DNA from: an uncultured Emergencia sp.
GTDB taxonomy: Bacteria; Bacillota; Clostridia; Peptostreptococcales; Anaerovoracaceae
Assembly: GCA_902476665.1 (NCBI GenBank)
Contig: CABSEO010000044.1
Location: 1 to 9,521 of the forward strand
Direction: 5' to 3'
DNA: 9,521 bases
The notes beneath the pieces are model-generated. The model ran no database searches. It saw nothing but the letters and a program-made list of their open reading frames with translations, and was not told the DNA's origin. A program made the translations under genes and the position numbers. Within the stretch, counting starts at the first letter, position 1; each line of letters begins with the position of its first letter. Of this stretch, positions 6,756 through 9,521 are shown piece by piece.

Positions 6756-6779
6756 ATTTTTATGTTCCTCGGTAAAAAT
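6756..6779. promoter_or_regulatory. Inverted repeat between the divergent promoters, possible operator
   Basis: ATTTTTA (6756-6762) and its exact complement TAAAAAT (6773-6779) flank a 10-base centre. The repeat sits immediately upstream of the proposed + strand -35 and about 40 bases upstream of the - strand -10. It could be an operator shared by the lipoyl operon and the DUF4230 gene, or simply AT-rich UP-element-like DNA. No regulator gene is present in the window. Confidence 0.25.
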
Positions 6780-6780
6780 A

Positions 6781-6808
6781 TTGTTTTTTTACGATTTCAT
6801 GCTAAAAT
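6781..6808 (+). promoter_or_regulatory. Probable promoter of the DUF4230-like gene
   Basis: TTGTTT (6781-6786) and TAAAAT (6803-6808) are separated by 16 bases, a reasonable match to a vegetative sigma-A promoter. Transcription would begin near 6815 and give a leader of about 30 bases ending with AAAAGGGG (6831-6838), 6 bases before the ATG. Confidence 0.5.
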
Positions 6809-6844
6809 GAAGATACTACTTAATTTGTCGAAAAGGGGAAAACT

Positions 6845-7456
6845 ATGAAGAATATCAAACGTTTTGCATTTCTTGCCGCAGCAATACTCATTCTCTGTCT
6901 GGTCTGCTTTTTCTTTGGAAAATCCGCCGGAAAAGGTGACGATACAGAAATATCTGCGGTAGTATTAGAGAATAAACTGACAGAAATCAGTGAATATGCC
7001 AGCCTTACATATTCTTATACCAATATGGCTGAATTTGAGAACAGCAAGGACTTTTATGGCGTCAGACTTCCTTTTACCACAAAAGGCTTTATCATCACCT
7101 ATGACGGTGAAATCAAAGCTGGCGTAAACCTTTCCAAAGCCGAGGTCTCCGTCAGCGGAAGTAAAATTACAGTAAAACTGCCGGAAGCAGAGATTCTGTC
7201 TCACCAGATAGATGAAGACAGTCTGGAGGTCTTTGACGAAACCACCAGCATATTTAATCCTCTAAAAGTGACTGACTATAACACCTTTAATAAAGAACAG
7301 AAAGGAAAGATGGAACAGAAAGCTAAGGAAAAAGGACTGCTTACCGAAGCCTCAAATAAAGCCTCTTCCTCAATTAAAAGCTTTATTGAACAGTTCGCAG
7401 GAGAAGAATACACAGTGGAAGTGACTGTATCAGAAAAAACAGAATCCAATGACTAG
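6845..7456 (+). CDS. DUF4230-like membrane-anchored extracytoplasmic protein
   Basis: This 203-residue protein has a short basic N-terminus (MKNIKR), one hydrophobic segment at about 7-25 acting as signal anchor, and a soluble domain predicted outside the membrane. The domain pattern, LTEISEYASLTYSYT (45-59), then IITYDGEIKAGVNLSKAEV (83-101), then KITVKLPEAEIL (107-118) and a Lys/Glu-rich helix from about 145, matches the DUF4230 family as I remember it. No function is established that I can name, and no catalytic motif is visible. The ribosome site AAGGGG 6 bases upstream supports the start. It is a single-gene unit with its own promoter and terminator, divergent from the lipoyl operon, so a functional link is possible only through shared regulation. 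The Cys at 18 and 21 lie within the hydrophobic segment and do not form a clear lipobox. Confidence 0.88.
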   Translation: MKNIKRFAFLAAAILILCLVCFFFGKSAGKGDDTEISAVVLENKLTEISEYASLTYSYTNMAEFENSKDFYGVRLPFTTKGFIITYDGEIKAGVNLSKAEVSVSGSKITVKLPEAEILSHQIDEDSLEVFDETTSIFNPLKVTDYNTFNKEQKGKMEQKAKEKGLLTEASNKASSSIKSFIEQFAGEEYTVEVTVSEKTESND

Positions 7457-7462
7457 AACCAC

Positions 7463-7494
7463 AAAGCGGCGCCTGGATTGAATGACGCCGCTTT
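7463..7494 (+). terminator. Rho-independent terminator between convergent genes
   Basis: A perfect 9-base-pair stem (AAAGCGGCG, 7463-7471, with CGCCGCTTT, 7486-7494) has a 14-base loop and is followed by a T-rich stretch (TCATTTTC). It lies in the 68-base gap between the DUF4230-like gene and the osmolyte transporter. Because the outer pairs are A-T, it could also serve the - strand operon. Confidence 0.8.
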
Positions 7495-7524
7495 TCATTT
7501 TCACGTTTATATTAGTAGCCGTTT

Positions 7525-9099
7525 TTAGAGCAGCCCCTGTTCTTCTAAAAAGGATCTGGCCACATCTGCAGGCTCTTGCCCTTCTTCGTCTACCAGATAA
7601 TTCATATTCTGCATGGCCTCATCAGTCAGAATCCCACTCAACTTATTGATGACACCCTCCAGTTCAGGGTATTTCTCCAGAGTTTCTTCATTAATCATCG
7701 GAACAGCATAGTATGGAGGAAAGAATTCATCTTCATCCTCCAGCACCTTCAAATCATATTTCTTTAGAAGACCATCAGTTGCAAAAGCATCAACAATGTC
7801 CACCTCTCCCGTCTGCTGGGCAGTAAATCTGGGAGAACCATCTATGCCTACCGTCTTCTTAAAATCAAATCCGTATTTCTTTACAAGTCCGGGAAGGCCG
7901 TCATCTTCTCTGTTAAGAAATTCTAATGTCGCTCCCAGAACCAGTTCAGAATCACACTTTTTCAGATCAGCAATAGTTTCCAGATCATACTTTTCAGCAG
8001 TCTGTTCCGTTACTGCAAGAGTATAGGTATTGTTAACACCTGCTTGCTGAAGCACATCGATGCCATACTTTTCCTTCATTTCTGTCTTGCACTCATTGAA
8101 TACAGCCTCCATATCACTTTTGGCCTGATGCTTGAGAATATTGATATAAATAGTGCCTGTATAATCAATATACATATCAATCTCGCCTTTTTCCATGGCC
8201 TCAAAACAAACCTGTGTTCCACCAAGATTCTCTTTTCTATCCACTTTAATATCTGTTTCCGCTTCAATGAGTTCTGCATATAAATTGCACAGAATCAACT
8301 GCTCCGTAAAATCCTTGCTTCCAATAGAGATCACTTTTTCCTCTTTCTGCAGGCCTCCAAGCGCGGTATTTCCCACAAGAACCAGAATTAAAATTCCTGC
8401 TGTGGCAAGTATGATTTTGTCCCGCTTTCTTTTTCTCTGCTGGTCCTGAGAGGATGCAAAAGATTTTTGCAGACTGACCGGTGTAACCAGCTTTTCTATT
8501 AAACCCATAAGAAAATCCACCAGCAATGCCAACAGACACGCAGGAACGGCTCCTGCCAGAATCTGCAGATTATTGACTGTACGAATACCTGAAAAGACCA
8601 GATAGCCCAGACCTCCGGCACCAATAAAAGCTGCCATGGTCATCAGACCTACTGCTGTCACTGCAGAAATGCGCACGCCTGCCATGATGACAGGGAGTGC
8701 CAATGGAAGTTTGACTTTATATAATACCTGCCATTTTGTCAGGCCGATTCCCTTTGCTGCCTCAACAAGCTCAGGATCAATTCCTGAAATACCTGTGTAA
8801 GTATTCTTTATGATGGGCAGCAGGGAATAGATGATTACCATAACTACAGCTGGCAGTGCCCCAATACCCAGAAGCGGAATCGCAAGACCTAAAAGTGCCA
8901 TACTGGGAATCGCCTGTACCACATTGGCAGCCCCAATAATAGGTTTTCCCATTTTCTTAACATAACTAATAAAAATGCCCAGAGGCACGCCAATTACGAT
9001 GGCAAGTCCCACGGCAACAGCTGTCATTTCGATATGCTCAAGGAGCAGTTCCCCGATTTGAGAAATATTTTCTTTCATATACTGGAATAATGCAATCAT
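7525..9099 (-). CDS. Osmoprotectant ABC transporter permease fused to its substrate-binding protein (OpuC/OpuB type)
   Basis: This 524-residue protein imports a quaternary ammonium compound (glycine betaine, carnitine or choline are the family substrates). Residues 1-210 form the permease (about five membrane segments) with the EAA loop ELVEAAKGIGLTKWQVLYK (110-128) that contacts the ATPase. A basic linker (QRKRKRDK, 221-228) precedes a further membrane segment at about 229-247. Residues 254-524 are an OpuCC/ProX-type binding domain opening with ISIGSKDFTEQLIL, with YIDYTGT (310-316) and FFPPYYAVP (459-467) as likely ligand-box aromatic regions. In Bacillus the OpuB/OpuC permeases and lipoprotein are separate genes; here the binding protein is tethered to the permease, as known in several other Firmicutes. 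The ATG overlaps the stop of the ATPase gene (ATGA), with AGAGGGG about 10 bases upstream. Exact substrate specificity cannot be read from the sequence. Confidence 0.95.
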   Translation of the reverse strand: MIALFQYMKENISQIGELLLEHIEMTAVAVGLAIVIGVPLGIFISYVKKMGKPIIGAANVVQAIPSMALLGLAIPLLGIGALPAVVMVIIYSLLPIIKNTYTGISGIDPELVEAAKGIGLTKWQVLYKVKLPLALPVIMAGVRISAVTAVGLMTMAAFIGAGGLGYLVFSGIRTVNNLQILAGAVPACLLALLVDFLMGLIEKLVTPVSLQKSFASSQDQQRKRKRDKIILATAGILILVLVGNTALGGLQKEEKVISIGSKDFTEQLILCNLYAELIEAETDIKVDRKENLGGTQVCFEAMEKGEIDMYIDYTGTIYINILKHQAKSDMEAVFNECKTEMKEKYGIDVLQQAGVNNTYTLAVTEQTAEKYDLETIADLKKCDSELVLGATLEFLNREDDGLPGLVKKYGFDFKKTVGIDGSPRFTAQQTGEVDIVDAFATDGLLKKYDLKVLEDEDEFFPPYYAVPMINEETLEKYPELEGVINKLSGILTDEAMQNMNYLVDEEGQEPADVARSFLEEQGLL

Positions 9100-9521
9100 G
9101 CGTGATTCACCCCCTCTGCTGGAGCCGGTGAAATCACATCGTCTGTCAAGAACTGTTTACTTAAAGTAGAAACTAAATTACTGTTGGTTAAAAGTCCCCC
9201 CAGCCGCTCCTGTGCGTCCAGAACGGGAATATTGTTGACATCGGTTTCTTCTATGGTTTTCAGCACGTCCACAATATTATCACCAATATGAGCAGTGTAG
9301 GCTACGGGATACATCATTTCTTCCGCCGCAACCAAAGGCTCATTTGCTTTAAACAATGCTTTTCTCCCAACAATACCCCTTAAATGCCGTTCTCCATCAA
9401 CTACAAGCAGCGTGTCAATATGATGATCTCGCATTCTTTTGATGCAGCGGTTTCTCGTCAAATCTCCTCTGCAGGTTATCGGATTCTTTATCATAAAGTC
9501 TTCCACTTTGATATATTCAGG
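9096..9521 (-). CDS. Osmoprotectant ABC transporter ATPase, C-terminal CBS domains (5' end outside the window)
   Basis: The frame is open to the right edge of the window (reading PEYIKVEDFMIKNPIT...), so this is the C-terminal part of a longer gene. A GTG at 9506 should not be taken as the real start. What is present is a pair of CBS domains: the first from VEDFMIKNPIT to GIVGRKALF, the second from EEMMYPVAYT to GGLLTNSNLV, followed by a short tail. This arrangement at the end of OpuCA/OpuBA/OpuAA-type ATPases is known to regulate transport in response to ionic strength or nucleotides. The nucleotide-binding domain would lie outside the window, to the right. The TGA stop overlaps the ATG of the permease-binding protein fusion, so the two subunits are translationally coupled. 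A free-standing CBS protein is unlikely given this position. Confidence 0.88.
   Translation of the reverse strand, partial: PEYIKVEDFMIKNPITCRGDLTRNRCIKRMRDHHIDTLLVVDGERHLRGIVGRKALFKANEPLVAAEEMMYPVAYTAHIGDNIVDVLKTIEETDVNNIPVLDAQERLGGLLTNSNLVSTLSKQFLTDDVISPAPAEGVNHA

Noticed and set aside
9096..9506. Free-standing 136-residue CBS-domain protein starting at GTG 9506
   Set aside because: The frame continues to the window edge with family-like residues (EYIKVEDFMI), as expected for the tail of an OpuCA-type ATPase.

Overview
The window looks like a chromosomal segment of a low-to-mid GC Gram-positive anaerobe, most likely a gut-type member of the Lachnospiraceae (Clostridia). The basis is AT-rich intergenic DNA with consensus-like -10 boxes, strong purine-rich ribosome binding sites, a MacB/FtsX-type exporter with a long extracellular coiled coil, an OpuC-type osmolyte transporter with a fused binding protein, and a DUF4230-like gene. 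This is a judgement from gene content and style, not from a database comparison. I see no mobile element, CRISPR array, tRNA or rRNA gene.

Layout, left to right. (1) Positions 2-3427, + strand: the 3' part of an ABC-transporter ATPase gene, then a 986-codon FtsX-like permease gene. Together they form an export or mechanotransmission-type ABC system. A strong hairpin terminator at 3440-3479 closes the unit. (2) Positions 3558-6649, - strand: a tightly packed four-gene unit reading right to left. It encodes a dihydrolipoamide-dehydrogenase-like flavoprotein that is frameshifted in this sequence, a lipoate-protein ligase, a cysteine-rich DUF5714-like protein, and a 96-residue stand-alone lipoyl-domain protein. 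Two of the three junctions are 4-base ATGA overlaps and the third has a 3-base gap. (3) Positions 6650-6844: a divergent promoter region. (4) Positions 6845-7456, + strand: a single-pass membrane-anchored DUF4230-like protein, followed by a hairpin terminator at 7463-7494. (5) Positions 7525-9521, - strand: an osmoprotectant (betaine/carnitine/choline-type) ABC importer. It consists of a two-gene set, the CBS-domain C-terminus of the ATPase (its 5' part lies outside the window) and a permease fused to its substrate-binding protein, again joined by an ATGA overlap.

The part most worth attention is the lipoyl unit. It holds a lipoyl carrier, the ligase to charge it and a disulfide oxidoreductase to turn it over, plus a 13-cysteine protein of unknown role. 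No dehydrogenase E1, acyltransferase E2 or glycine-cleavage gene is present in the window. This suggests a dedicated lipoyl-based redox or group-transfer system rather than part of a classic 2-oxoacid dehydrogenase. The flavoprotein gene carries a net +1 reading-frame break. It also has a Gly where the family's FAD-binding Asp is expected, and it is shortened in the NAD domain, so in this strain the module may be decaying or specialised.
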